Part shown: positions 33,497-41,226 of the stretch, one piece after another
Layout of the letters: every line of letters begins with the position of its first letter
Position numbering within the stretch: the first letter of the stretch is position 1
Source: Agromyces soli
Lineage (GTDB): Bacteria; Actinomycetota; Actinomycetes; Actinomycetales; Microbacteriaceae
Direction: 5' to 3'
Assembly (NCBI RefSeq): GCF_022811605.1
Contig: NZ_CP094533.1
Location: 992,001 to 1,056,000 of the forward strand
Length of the DNA: 64,000 nt
Made by a program: the position numbers and the translations under genes
The notes under the pieces: generated by a model
The model's database searches: none
Seen by the model: only the letters and a program-made list of their open reading frames with translations
Told to the model about the DNA's origin: nothing

Positions 33497-34624
33497 ATGA
33501 CGACGCAGACCACCTCAGCCGCGGCCGACACCACCGCGCCGACGACGACCCCGGCCGTCGAGATCCAGGGGCTCTCGAAGGAGTTCGCCGGGCACCTCGC
33601 GGTGCACCCGCTCGACCTCGAGATCCGGGAGAACGAGTTCTTCTCCATCCTCGGACCGTCCGGATGCGGCAAGACGACGCTGATGCGGATGATCACCGGC
33701 TTCGAGACGCCGAGCTCGGGCCGCGTGCGGCTCGGCGGCGTCGACGTCACCGACGTGCCGACGCGGAACCGCGATCTCAACATGCTGTTCCAGAGCTACG
33801 CGCTCTTCCCCCACCTCACCGTGTTCGAGAACGTCGCGTTCGAGCTCCGGGTGCGGCGGGTCGCCAAAGCAGAGGCGAACCGCCGCACCACCGAGGCGCT
33901 CGAGCTCGTGAAGCTCGGGCACCTCGGCGACCGCAAGCCCGACCAGCTCTCCGGCGGGCAGCGGCAGCGCGTCGCGCTCGCCCGCGCCGTGGTGTCGGGA
34001 CCGAAGGTCGTGCTCCTCGACGAACCGCTCGGCGCGCTCGACCAGCAGCTCCGCAAGGAGATGCAGTACGAGCTGAAGCGCATGCAGCGCGAGGTCGGCA
34101 TCACGTTCATCTACGTGACGCACGACCAGGAGGAGGCGCTCACGATGTCGGACCGCATCGCGGTCATGTCGGAGGGCGTCGTGCAGCAGGTCGCCGGGCC
34201 GGAGGACATCTACAACCGCCCCGAGACCCGCTTCGTCGCCGGCTTCATCGGTAGCTGCAACCTGCTCGACGTTCAGGCGCCCGCCGGCGCCGAGGGCGAG
34301 GAGGTCGCGGTCGAGGTGCCGGGCGTCGGCGCGCTGCGCGGGGTGCTCGGCGAGACCGTGCCGACGCCGCGGGCGGGCACGCTGCTGCTCCGCCCCGAGC
34401 GCATCGAGGTGCGCCGCGCGGGCGCGGGCGACGGCGTCGTCGGCGTCGCGGAGACGCTCACCTTCCTCGGCGAGGAGTGGCACCTGCATCTCCGCGTCGG
34501 GGAGCACCTGCTGCGGGCATCCGTCTCGAGCCTCGTCAAGGAGCGCGACCTGCCCGGCCTCGCCGCCGGCGACCGGCTCAGCCTCAGCTGGCGGCCGCAG
34601 GACGCCCGCATCGTCGTGCGCTGA
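33497..34624 (+). CDS. ABC transporter ATP-binding protein, PotA type
   Basis: This 375-residue ATPase has Walker A GPSGCGKTT near residues 53-61, the Q loop LFQSYALFPHLTV, the signature [14 protein letters not shown], Walker B VVLLDEPLGALD and the H loop THDQEEAL. A C-terminal TOBE/OB regulatory domain follows (from about residue 280: RPERIEVRRAG, FLGEEWHLHLRVG). It powers the polyamine-type importer formed by the three genes upstream. The spacing to the nitrilase gene is 52 bases, so the downstream enzymes are probably co-transcribed. Confidence 0.93.
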   Translation: MTTQTTSAAADTTAPTTTPAVEIQGLSKEFAGHLAVHPLDLEIRENEFFSILGPSGCGKTTLMRMITGFETPSSGRVRLGGVDVTDVPTRNRDLNMLFQSYALFPHLTVFENVAFELRVRRVAKAEANRRTTEALELVKLGHLGDRKPDQLSGGQRQRVALARAVVSGPKVVLLDEPLGALDQQLRKEMQYELKRMQREVGITFIYVTHDQEEALTMSDRIAVMSEGVVQQVAGPEDIYNRPETRFVAGFIGSCNLLDVQAPAGAEGEEVAVEVPGVGALRGVLGETVPTPRAGTLLLRPERIEVRRAGAGDGVVGVAETLTFLGEEWHLHLRVGEHLLRASVSSLVKERDLPGLAAGDRLSLSWRPQDARIVVR

Positions 34625-34676
34625 CGAACGCCCCACCGTCCCACCCATCGACCGTTCACACGAGAGGAGCCGCGCG

Positions 34677-35477
34677 ATGCGAGTCGCCGTCGCCCAGACC
34701 TCCCCCGGCATCGACGCCGAGGAGAACTTCGCCACCATCCGCCGCTTCACGGCCGAGGCCGCCGAGCGCGGCGCCCGCCTCGTCGTCTTCCCCGAGGAGG
34801 CGATGCTCCTCGCCGAGGACGAGCTGAAGCCCCGCTTCGACGAGATCCTCCCGGCCGTCTGGCCCCGCTTCGAGGCGCTCGTCGCCGAGCTCGCCCGCGA
34901 GCACGGCATCGCCGTCATCGCGGCCGGCTACGAGCCGAACCCCGGCGGTCGGCCCTTCAACACGATGATCGCGGTGGATGCCTCCGGCGCGGAGCTCGCG
35001 AGGTATCACAAGCTGCACACCTACGACGCCTTCGCCTACCAGGAGTCGGCGTACGTCACCCGCGGCGCCGAGCTGCCGCCCGTGATCGAGATCGACGGCG
35101 TGCGCATCGGGCTCGCCAACTGCTACGACGTGCGCTTCCCCGAGCTGTTCCGCAGCCTCGCCGACCGCGGCGTCGACGTCATCGCGCTCTCGGCGGCCTG
35201 GGTCTCCGGGAAGGGCAAGGAGGAGCACTGGTCGGTGCTCACCCAGGCCCGCGCGATCGAGAACGTCAGCTGGTTGCTCGCGTCGGCGACCGTCGGCCCC
35301 GACTCGGCGGGCCTGAGCCGGGTTATCGACCCGCTCGGCGTCGTCGTCGCCGGGCTCAACGCCCACGACGAGGGCCTCGTCGTCGCCGAGCTCGACCTCG
35401 AACGTTCGGAGCGGGCGCGCGCCATGCTGCCCGCACTCGACAACCGCCGCATCGAGCTCGCGTACACCCTCGCCTGA
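34677..35477 (+). CDS. Carbon-nitrogen hydrolase (nitrilase superfamily amidase)
   Basis: This 266-residue enzyme is a stand-alone nitrilase-superfamily hydrolase of the usual length. The catalytic triad is visible as Glu40 in VFPEEAM, Lys112 in YHKLHTYDAF and Cys149 in LANCYDVRFPEL. Most members cleave amides or N-carbamoyl groups; the KLHTYDAF form fits amidases more than true nitrilases. AGAGGAG precedes the ATG. In its operon, after an amine-compound importer, it probably removes an amide or carbamoyl group from the imported substrate. Confidence 0.92.
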   Translation: MRVAVAQTSPGIDAEENFATIRRFTAEAAERGARLVVFPEEAMLLAEDELKPRFDEILPAVWPRFEALVAELAREHGIAVIAAGYEPNPGGRPFNTMIAVDASGAELARYHKLHTYDAFAYQESAYVTRGAELPPVIEIDGVRIGLANCYDVRFPELFRSLADRGVDVIALSAAWVSGKGKEEHWSVLTQARAIENVSWLLASATVGPDSAGLSRVIDPLGVVVAGLNAHDEGLVVAELDLERSERARAMLPALDNRRIELAYTLA

Positions 35478-35511
35478 GCCGCCTCGCCTGAACCCACCCA
35501 GAAAGAGGACC

Positions 35512-36198
35512 ATGTTCTTCCACACCGGGACCGCCCCCGCACCCCTGTCGCAGCCGCTCCGCGAAAAGCTCGAACGGCTGAGCTTCCCCACCCTCGGCCA
35601 CTACCTCGAAGAGGGCTTCGTCGACCCCGAGGTGCGCCGCATCGTCGCAGCCGGCGGCCGGGTCATCGGCACCGCCTTCACCGTGCGCACCACCGCGAGC
35701 GACTCGACCGCGCTGCACCACGCCGCGGGCCTCATCGGCGCGGGCCAGGTGCTCGTGCTCGACACCGGCGGCGACCGCCGCCACGCGCCCCTCGGCGAGG
35801 TCGTCGCCGCCCAGCTCGTCGCCCGCGGCGCTGCCGGCGCGGTCGTCGACGGCGTCGTCACCGACGTCGACGAGATCGCCGAGCTGGGGCTCACCGTGCA
35901 CGCCCGCGGCACGAGCATGCTCACCACGAAGCTGCACGGCATCGACGCGGGCGGCGTGAACGTCCCCGTCACCTGCGGCGGCGCAGTCGTGCACCCCGGC
36001 GACGTCGTGCTCGCCGATGCGAACGGTGTGCTCGTCGTGCCCGTCGAGGTGCTCGAGCGCCTCGTCGACCTCGCGCTCGAGGACGACGCCGAGGAGCCCG
36101 ATCTCATCGCCGAGCTCCGCCGGGGCGAGCCGCTCGGGTCGCTCACCGGCGCCAGCGACACCGTCGCCGAGCTCCTGGCGCGCACGACGCCCCAGTAG
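35512..36198 (+). CDS. RraA-family protein (possible HMG/CHA-type aldolase)
   Basis: This 228-residue protein has the RraA/class II HMG-CHA aldolase fold: GTAFTVRTTASDSTALHHAAG, VLVLDTGGDRRHAPLGEVVAAQLVARGAAGAVVDGVVTDVDEI, and VVHPGDVVLADANGVLVVPVEVL. RraA itself inhibits RNase E, but many catabolic relatives are pyruvate aldolases or decarboxylases of 4-hydroxy-4-methyl-2-oxoglutarate type. Its place between an amidase and a BKACE-family enzyme points to a metabolic role. AAAGAGGA precedes the ATG. Confidence 0.85.
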   Translation: MFFHTGTAPAPLSQPLREKLERLSFPTLGHYLEEGFVDPEVRRIVAAGGRVIGTAFTVRTTASDSTALHHAAGLIGAGQVLVLDTGGDRRHAPLGEVVAAQLVARGAAGAVVDGVVTDVDEIAELGLTVHARGTSMLTTKLHGIDAGGVNVPVTCGGAVVHPGDVVLADANGVLVVPVEVLERLVDLALEDDAEEPDLIAELRRGEPLGSLTGASDTVAELLARTTPQ

Positions 36199-36284
36199 CG
36201 CGCGGCACTCCACTCGCGGTCGGCGGCCTTCGGCTCCGTCGGCCGTGCTCCGCCATGCCGAGAAACACCTAGGAAAGGCATCCC

Positions 36285-37025
36285 ATGCTGCTCAAAGCCG
36301 CCATCAACGGCGGCCGCCCGGTCACCGAGCACCCGGCGGTCCCCCGCTCCACCGAGGAGATCGTCGCGGCCAGCGTCGCCGCGATCGCGGCGGGCGCCGA
36401 CGTGGTGCACGCCCACGTCATCGACGAGGACGGCGAGCAGACGATCCGTCCCGACGCGATCGGGGCGTGGGTGCGCGCGATGCGCGCGGCCGACCCCGCG
36501 GTCGTGATCGGCACGACGACGGGGCTCTGGACGGTCGCCTCGCACGCCGAGCGGATGGCCCACCTCGCCGCCTGGCCGGCGGACGCCCTGCCCGACTTCG
36601 CCTCGGTCGCCTTCTGCGAGGAGGGCGCCGCCGAGGCCGCTGTGCTCGTGCTCGAGCGCGGCATGGTGCTCGAGTCGGCGGTGTGGTCGATGGACGACGT
36701 GCCGGCGCTGCTCGCCTCGCCGACCCTGCACCGGAACGTGCGGGTGCTGATCGAGCCGGAGACCGAGGACGCCGAGGCCGCCGTGGCCCAGTGCCGCGAG
36801 ATCGCCGCGGTGCTGCGGGAGGCCGGTGTCACAGCGCCGATCCTCTACCACGGCTACGACGAGACCGTCTGGCCGGTGGTCGAGGCCGCGATCGCCGACG
36901 GCTGCGAGACCCGCATCGGCTTCGAGGACGGCGTGCTGCTCGCCGACGGCACGACGCCCGCCGACAACGCGGAGCTCGTGCGCGCCGTGCGCGCGCTCGA
37001 GCACGCGACGCTGTCCCGCGTCTGA
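36285..37025 (+). CDS. BKACE-family beta-keto acid cleavage enzyme (DUF849)
   Basis: This 246-residue protein belongs to the beta-keto acid cleavage enzyme family, whose founding member Kce acts on 3-keto-5-aminohexanoate. It shows LLKAAINGGRPVTEHPAVPRSTEEI, the metal ligands His42 and His44 in DVVHAHVIDEDGEQ, and the family-like IGFEDGVLLADGTTPADNAELV end. Family enzymes condense a beta-keto acid with acetyl-CoA to give acetoacetate and a CoA ester. At 246 residues it is shorter than most (about 270-310). AAAGGCA precedes the ATG. The keto acid used here is unknown. Confidence 0.82.
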   Translation: MLLKAAINGGRPVTEHPAVPRSTEEIVAASVAAIAAGADVVHAHVIDEDGEQTIRPDAIGAWVRAMRAADPAVVIGTTTGLWTVASHAERMAHLAAWPADALPDFASVAFCEEGAAEAAVLVLERGMVLESAVWSMDDVPALLASPTLHRNVRVLIEPETEDAEAAVAQCREIAAVLREAGVTAPILYHGYDETVWPVVEAAIADGCETRIGFEDGVLLADGTTPADNAELVRAVRALEHATLSRV

Positions 37026-37083
37026 GCCGATCCGGCCGGCCTCCCGCCCCGCGATACCCTCGTGGGAGGGAGGCCGGTGCCGC

Positions 37084-37560
37084 ATGATCGACGACCTCGA
37101 CCGCAAGCTGATCGAGTTGCTCGCCCGCGATGGGCGGCGCACGTTCGCGGCGCTCGCCGACGACCTCGGCGTCTCGCAATCGACGGTGCGCACGCGGCTG
37201 GCGAAGCTCGAGGAGGACGACGTCATCATGATCGTCGCCCTCTGCAACGCGCTGCTGCTCGGCCACCAGGTCGTGCGGCTGCTGCTGCGGGTGCGCAACC
37301 TCACGCCGCTCGCCGTCGCCGACGGGCTCGTCGGCATCAGCCAGATCAACCACGTCGCCCTCGTCGCCGGATCGCACGACCTCTACCTCGAGGCGACCTG
37401 CCGCGACCAGCCGCAGCTCATCGACCTGCTCGACGAGATCCGGCGGCACCCGGGCGTCGCCGCCATCCAGCCGATCATCGTCACCTCGCTCGCGAAGGAC
37501 TACAGCTGGGGCGGCCTGCGCGGCACCGCCGGGCAGAGCATCAGCGACCCCGACGGTTGA
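37084..37560 (+). CDS. Lrp/AsnC-family transcriptional regulator
   Basis: This 158-residue regulator has the N-terminal helix-turn-helix (MIDDLDRKLIELLARDGRRTFAALADDLGVSQSTVRTRLAKLEEDDVI) and the RAM/ligand domain (LRVRNLTPLAVADGLVGI, HVALVAGSHDLYLEATC). GGAGG lies 10 bases before the ATG and a TACCCT hexamer at 37055-37060 may be a -10 box, so it can be transcribed alone as well as with the catabolic operon. It faces a second Lrp-type gene tail to tail with 40 bases between the stops. It probably senses the operon's substrate or an amino acid. Confidence 0.9.
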   Translation: MIDDLDRKLIELLARDGRRTFAALADDLGVSQSTVRTRLAKLEEDDVIMIVALCNALLLGHQVVRLLLRVRNLTPLAVADGLVGISQINHVALVAGSHDLYLEATCRDQPQLIDLLDEIRRHPGVAAIQPIIVTSLAKDYSWGGLRGTAGQSISDPDG

Positions 37561-37600
37561 GTGCCGCGGCGCTCGGTCGCGCCCGCTCGGTCGCGCCCGC

Positions 37601-38107
37601 TCAGTCGCCGAGCTGGGCGAGCGGCGAGGGCTCGCGGAAGCCCTGCCAGAGGTACGTGTCCTTGCGCACCTCGAGCACCGTGAGCGTCTCGAGGTCGGAG
37701 ATGCCGCGGATGCGCCGCAGGTCCTGCAGCACGATCTTGCCGAGGGCCTGGGCGTCGGGCGCGACCACGTCGAGGATGATGTCGTAGTAGCCGAGCGTGC
37801 ACGCCACGTACTTGATCTGGGGGTGGTCGGCGAGCTGCTCGGCGACCCGCGCGACGGGCACCTCCGCGACGCGGATGCCGACGTGCGCGGCGATGCCGCC
37901 GATCTTGGTCTCGTCGTACATTCCGGCGACGTAGATCACGCCGAGCGAGACGAGCCGGTTGTAGCGCTGGCGGATGGTCGGCTCGGAGAAGCCGATCCGA
38001 CGCCCGATCTCGGCGAAGGAGCGGCGTCCGTCGACTCGGAGCTGATCGATGATCTCCCGGTCGACGTCGTCGAGGATGGGGTCCCTCGGATGACGCGCGG
38101 CTTCCAC
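37601..38107 (-). CDS. Second Lrp/AsnC-family transcriptional regulator
   Basis: This 168-residue Lrp/AsnC protein reads DPILDDVDREIIDQLRVDGRRSFAEIGRRIGFSEPTIRQRYNRLVSLGVIYV in the helix-turn-helix and has a RAM domain (VGIRVAEVPVARVAEQLADHPQIKYVACTLGYYDIILDV). I start at GTG 38105-38107, not at an upstream start whose extension would be pure Gly-Thr repeats encoded by a hexamer repeat. TACGCT lies 6 bases before this GTG on the minus strand, the layout of a leaderless transcript. The two Lrp genes are not close copies of each other. Confidence 0.85.
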   Translation of the reverse strand: MEAARHPRDPILDDVDREIIDQLRVDGRRSFAEIGRRIGFSEPTIRQRYNRLVSLGVIYVAGMYDETKIGGIAAHVGIRVAEVPVARVAEQLADHPQIKYVACTLGYYDIILDVVAPDAQALGKIVLQDLRRIRGISDLETLTVLEVRKDTYLWQGFREPSPLAQLGD

Positions 38108-38113
38108 GGAGTC

Positions 38114-38119
38114 AGCGTA
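38114..38119 (-). promoter_or_regulatory. -10 element TACGCT for a leaderless lrp transcript
   Basis: Read on the minus strand, TACGCT ends 6 bases before the GTG at 38107. The hexamer repeat at 38121-38160 begins at once upstream and occupies the place where a -35 box would be. Confidence 0.5.
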
Positions 38120-38120
38120 G

Positions 38121-38160
38121 CCGGTGCCGGTGCCGGTGCCGGTGCCGGTGCCGGTGCCGG
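38121..38160. repeat. Hexanucleotide tandem repeat (CCGGTG)n
   Basis: Six full CCGGTG units and a partial seventh lie head to tail, followed by ccggcgcc. The repeat spans the spacer and -35 region of the minus-strand lrp promoter. Length change by slippage would shift promoter spacing in 6-bp steps. Confidence 0.85.
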
Positions 38161-38171
38161 CGCCCTGATGC

Positions 38172-38232
38172 GCGCGCGCCACTTCGGCCTCGTCGCGCCA
38201 CCTGTACTGGCGCAACGAGACGCAAGTGGCGC
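38172..38232. repeat. Dispersed hairpin repeat, copy A
   Basis: Nine-bp arms GCGCCACTT (38176-38184) and AAGTGGCGC (38224-38232) enclose a loop that contains a second GCGCCACCTG and CTGGCGC. A near-identical element lies at 39002-39063 on the other side of the DUF2165 gene. Confidence 0.65.
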
Positions 38233-38337
38233 TGGAGCGGTGGCACGGCGCCGGGCGGGTCGCTCCGCGGGCGTTCCCGCGCCGCGCGGTACGGTTCGAT
38301 CGGATCGACGAGGATCCAGTTCGAGTGAGGAGACGCC

Positions 38338-38946
38338 GTGTCCGACCACCGTTCCGCTCCCGCCGCCGAGCTCGGCGCGCCCGATGAACCGACGCGCGGG
38401 TGGCTGCGCCTCGGCACGCTGCCGGTCGTCGCGGCCGTGCTCGTCGGACTCAATGGGCTCTACATCCTGCTGGTCGCCTTCGGGAACATCACCGACTTCG
38501 GCACCAACCAGGCCTTCGTGCAGCACGTGCTGGCGATGGACACCACGAACTTCGGCGCACCCGCCGGCGAGGACCTCGATCCCGACGTCATGTGGCGGGC
38601 GATCACGGATCCGGTGCTTCAGAACCTCGGCTACCTCGGCGTCATCGTCTGGGAGTCCGCGACGGCGATCGTGCTGATCGCCGCGGTGGTGTTCTGGATC
38701 CGCGAGCGCCACCGCGGCTATCGGGTGGCCCGCGCGCTCTCGACGATCGGGCTGCTGATGCTCCTCGTTCTGTTCATGGGCGGGTTCATCACGATCGGCG
38801 GCGAGTGGTTCCAGATGTGGAAGTCGACCTCGTGGAACGGCCTCGACCCGGCCTTCCGCAATTCGGTGCTCGCGCTCATCGCACTCGTCGTCATCCACCT
38901 GCCGAGCGCGCACTGGCGGGGCGCGGAGGCCCGGACGCGCGCCTAG
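38338..38946 (+). CDS. DUF2165-family small integral membrane protein
   Basis: This 202-residue protein has four hydrophobic helices (LPVVAAVLVGLNGLYILLVAFGN, LGYLGVIVWESATAIVLIAAVVFWI, LSTIGLLMLLVLFMGGFITIGGEW, SVLALIALVVIHL). It carries the DUF2165 features NITDFGTNQAFVQHVLAMDTT and GGEWFQMWKSTSWNGLDPAFRN. The function of the family is unknown. GAGGAG lies 8 bases before the GTG, and a TACGGT hexamer at 38290-38295 is a plausible -10 box. It lies between two copies of a hairpin repeat. Confidence 0.85.
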   Translation: MSDHRSAPAAELGAPDEPTRGWLRLGTLPVVAAVLVGLNGLYILLVAFGNITDFGTNQAFVQHVLAMDTTNFGAPAGEDLDPDVMWRAITDPVLQNLGYLGVIVWESATAIVLIAAVVFWIRERHRGYRVARALSTIGLLMLLVLFMGGFITIGGEWFQMWKSTSWNGLDPAFRNSVLALIALVVIHLPSAHWRGAEARTRA

Positions 38947-39001
38947 CCCTGCCCGGCGGCGAGAAGCACCCCGCCCTCGGCTCCATCCGGTCCCCAGCGA
39001 G

Positions 39002-39063
39002 GGCGCGCGCCACTTCGGCCTCGTTGCGCCACCTGGACTTGCGCGTCGACGCGGAAGTGGCGC
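39002..39063. repeat. Dispersed hairpin repeat, copy B
   Basis: Ten-bp arms GCGCCACTTC (39007-39016) and GAAGTGGCGC (39054-39063) enclose a loop with a second GCGCCACCTG. The first 30 bases match copy A (38172 onward) almost base for base, so this is a mobile or amplified intergenic element and not chance. Confidence 0.7.
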
Positions 39064-39077
39064 GGCCGGCCGCGCCC

Positions 39078-39152
39078 AGGCGCGAGCCAGGCGCGAGGCA
39101 GGCGAGCTAGGCGCGAGCCAGGCGCGAGGCAGGTGAGCCAGGCGCAGGCGCG
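39078..39152. repeat. Two tandem 31-bp units plus a partial third
   Basis: The 31-bp unit at 39078-39108 is repeated at 39109-39139 with two changes, and a partial copy follows. Each unit is itself built from variants of AGGCGCGAGCC. The array lies about 50 bases beyond the stop of purB, which is read leftward. Confidence 0.75.
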
Positions 39153-39199
39153 TGCCCGGCCGGGCGCGGCAGGGAGCCGGCGAGCGCCGGCCCCGCGCC

Positions 39200-40579
39200 C
39201 TACAGCCGGTCGACGAGCTCGTCGGCGAGGCCCGTGTACGAGGCCGGGGTGAGCGCGAGCAGACGCTGCTTCGCGGCATCCCCGATCTCGAGGCCCTCGA
39301 CGAAGGTCGCGAGCTCGACCGCGCCGACCCGCTTGCCGCGGGTGAGCTCCTTCAGCAGGGCGTACGGGTCGCTGATCGTCGACCGCCCCGCCACGACCTC
39401 GCCGCGGATGACGGTCTGGATCGCCTCGCCGAGCACCTCCCAGTTGCCGTCGAGGTCGGCGAGCAGCAACTCACGGTCGAGGTCGATCTCGGTGAGCCCG
39501 CGCTGGATGTTGTCGAGGGCGAGCAGCGAGTGCCCGAAGCCGACGCCGATGTTGCGCTGCGCGCTCGAATCGGTGAGGTCGCGCTGCAGCCGCGAGGTGA
39601 CGAGCGTCGCCGCGAGCGAGTCGAGCACGGCGCTCGAGAGCTCGAGGTTCGCCTCGGCGTTCTCGAAGCGGATCGGGTTGACCTTGTGCGGCATCGTCGA
39701 GGAGCCGGTCGCGCCGGCCGCCGGGATCTGCCGGAAGTAGCCGAGCGAGATGTACGTCCAGATGTCGGTCGCGAGGTTGTGCAGCACCCGGTTCGCGTGG
39801 GAGACCTTGCCGTAGAGCTCGGCCTGCCAGTCGTGCGACTCGATCTGCGTGGTCAGCGGGTTCCAGTCGAGCCCGAGCGAGGTGACGAACTCGCGAGACA
39901 CCTCGGGCCACGAGGCATCCGGCAGCGCCACGACGTGCGCCGAGAAGGTGCCCGTCGCGCCGGAGAACTTGCCCAGGTACTCGGTCGCCTCGATCTGCGT
40001 CGCGATGCGCTCGAGCCGGTGCGCGAAGACCGCGAGCTCCTTGCCCATCGTCGAGGGGGTGGCCGGCTGGCCGTGCGTGCGGGACAGCATCGAGGCGTCC
40101 CGGTGCTCGCGCGCGAGCTCGGCGATCGCCGCGACGACCGCGCGGTACTTCGGCAGCCAGACCTGCTGCACCGCGTCGCGCACGGTGATCGCGTAGGAGA
40201 GGTTGTTGATGTCCTCGCTCGTGCAGGCGAAGTGGGTGAGCTCGGCGATCGCGTCGAGGCCGAGGTCGGAGAGACGGCGGCGCACGTAGTACTCGACGGC
40301 CTTCACGTCGTGACGGGTGGTCGCCTCGAGCGAGCCGAGCTCGTCGATGTCGGGCTGCCCGAAGTCGGCGACGACCTGGCGCAGCGCCTGCTTCTGGTGG
40401 TCGCTGAGCGGCGAGGTGCCGAAGAAGCCGCGGTCGGTCTGGGCGATCAGCCACTCGATCTCGACGTGGACGCGGGCCCGGTTCAGGCCCGCTTCTGACA
40501 GGTGCTCGCCGAGGTCTCCGACGGCGGCGCGGTAGCGTCCATCGAGCGGGCTGAGCGGCTGGGGAGGCAGCGAAGTCAT
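39200..40579 (-). CDS. purB: Adenylosuccinate lyase
   Basis: This 459-residue enzyme of the fumarase/aspartase superfamily acts twice in purine synthesis, splitting fumarate from SAICAR and from adenylosuccinate. It shows PLSPLDGRYRAAVGDLGEHLSE at the start, HFACTSEDINNLSYA, SRTHGQPATPSTMGKE, and the superfamily signature GSSTMPHKVNPIRFENAE near residue 290. The length and the PLSPLDGRY start fit the PurB subgroup found in E. coli. It is followed on the same strand by the low-molecular-weight phosphatase gene upstream of it; the phosphatase stop and the purB start share ATGA. Confidence 0.95.
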   Translation of the reverse strand: MTSLPPQPLSPLDGRYRAAVGDLGEHLSEAGLNRARVHVEIEWLIAQTDRGFFGTSPLSDHQKQALRQVVADFGQPDIDELGSLEATTRHDVKAVEYYVRRRLSDLGLDAIAELTHFACTSEDINNLSYAITVRDAVQQVWLPKYRAVVAAIAELAREHRDASMLSRTHGQPATPSTMGKELAVFAHRLERIATQIEATEYLGKFSGATGTFSAHVVALPDASWPEVSREFVTSLGLDWNPLTTQIESHDWQAELYGKVSHANRVLHNLATDIWTYISLGYFRQIPAAGATGSSTMPHKVNPIRFENAEANLELSSAVLDSLAATLVTSRLQRDLTDSSAQRNIGVGFGHSLLALDNIQRGLTEIDLDRELLLADLDGNWEVLGEAIQTVIRGEVVAGRSTISDPYALLKELTRGKRVGAVELATFVEGLEIGDAAKQRLLALTPASYTGLADELVDRL

Positions 40580-41103
40580 CGGATTCCTTGTCTGAGAGCC
40601 GGCGCGAGTTGCCGGAAGAGCGCCGTGGTCGACCGCTCTATCATCTCAAGCACGCGATCGAACATCGCATCGTCGGAGTAGTAGGGGTCGGGCACGTCGA
40701 CGAGGCCGGTCGGTTCCGGCTCGAACTCGAGCAGCAGCCGCACCTTGTCGAGCTCGCCGTCGTGGTGCGCCCAGTTGCGCAGGATCCGCGCCTGGCCGCG
40801 GTCGAACGCCACCACGAGATCGAGCTCGCGGAACCACTCCGGCTCGAACTGGCGCGCCCGGTGGCGGGAGCCGTCGTACCCGGCGCGTTCGAGGGCGGCG
40901 ATCGTGCGGTGGTCGGCGCGCTCGCCCACGTGCCAGTCGCCGGTGCCCGCGGAGTCGACGCGCAGCGCACGTTCGAGGCCGGCCTGCGCGGCGAGGTCGC
41001 GCAGCACGACCTCCGCCATCGGGGACCGGCAGATGTTGCCGGTGCACACGAACGAGACCCGGAAGGGCTGCGCGGGCAGGCCGACGGGCTCCGCTCGCGT
41101 CAT
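40576..41103 (-). CDS. Low-molecular-weight protein tyrosine phosphatase
   Basis: This 175-residue phosphatase has the P-loop CTGNICRSPMAE with nucleophile Cys20 and Arg26, the SAGTGDWHVGERADHRT segment, and the general acid Asp in VDVPDPYYSDD near residue 150. Enzymes of this family remove phosphate from tyrosine residues in signalling or in polysaccharide export; the actinobacterial relatives include PtpA. The frame is open further upstream, but ATG 41101-41103 gives the family start. It overlaps purB by four bases (ATGA). Confidence 0.92.
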   Translation of the reverse strand: MTRAEPVGLPAQPFRVSFVCTGNICRSPMAEVVLRDLAAQAGLERALRVDSAGTGDWHVGERADHRTIAALERAGYDGSRHRARQFEPEWFRELDLVVAFDRGQARILRNWAHHDGELDKVRLLLEFEPEPTGLVDVPDPYYSDDAMFDRVLEMIERSTTALFRQLAPALRQGIR

Positions 41104-41226
41104 GGCTCCATTCTGCTGGAATCGGCGGGCGGGGAACAGGGGGCATTCGCGGCCGCCCGCCGTCGGCCGCGGCGCTACGCTGGGTCGGCACTGCCGGCGC
41201 ACCGACCGGCCGGCAGGACCGGGGGG

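Noticed and set aside
38108..38215. N-terminal Gly-Thr repeat extension of the second Lrp protein
   Set aside because: It would be translated from the hexamer repeat, is not part of the Lrp fold, and a leaderless-type promoter points to GTG 38107.
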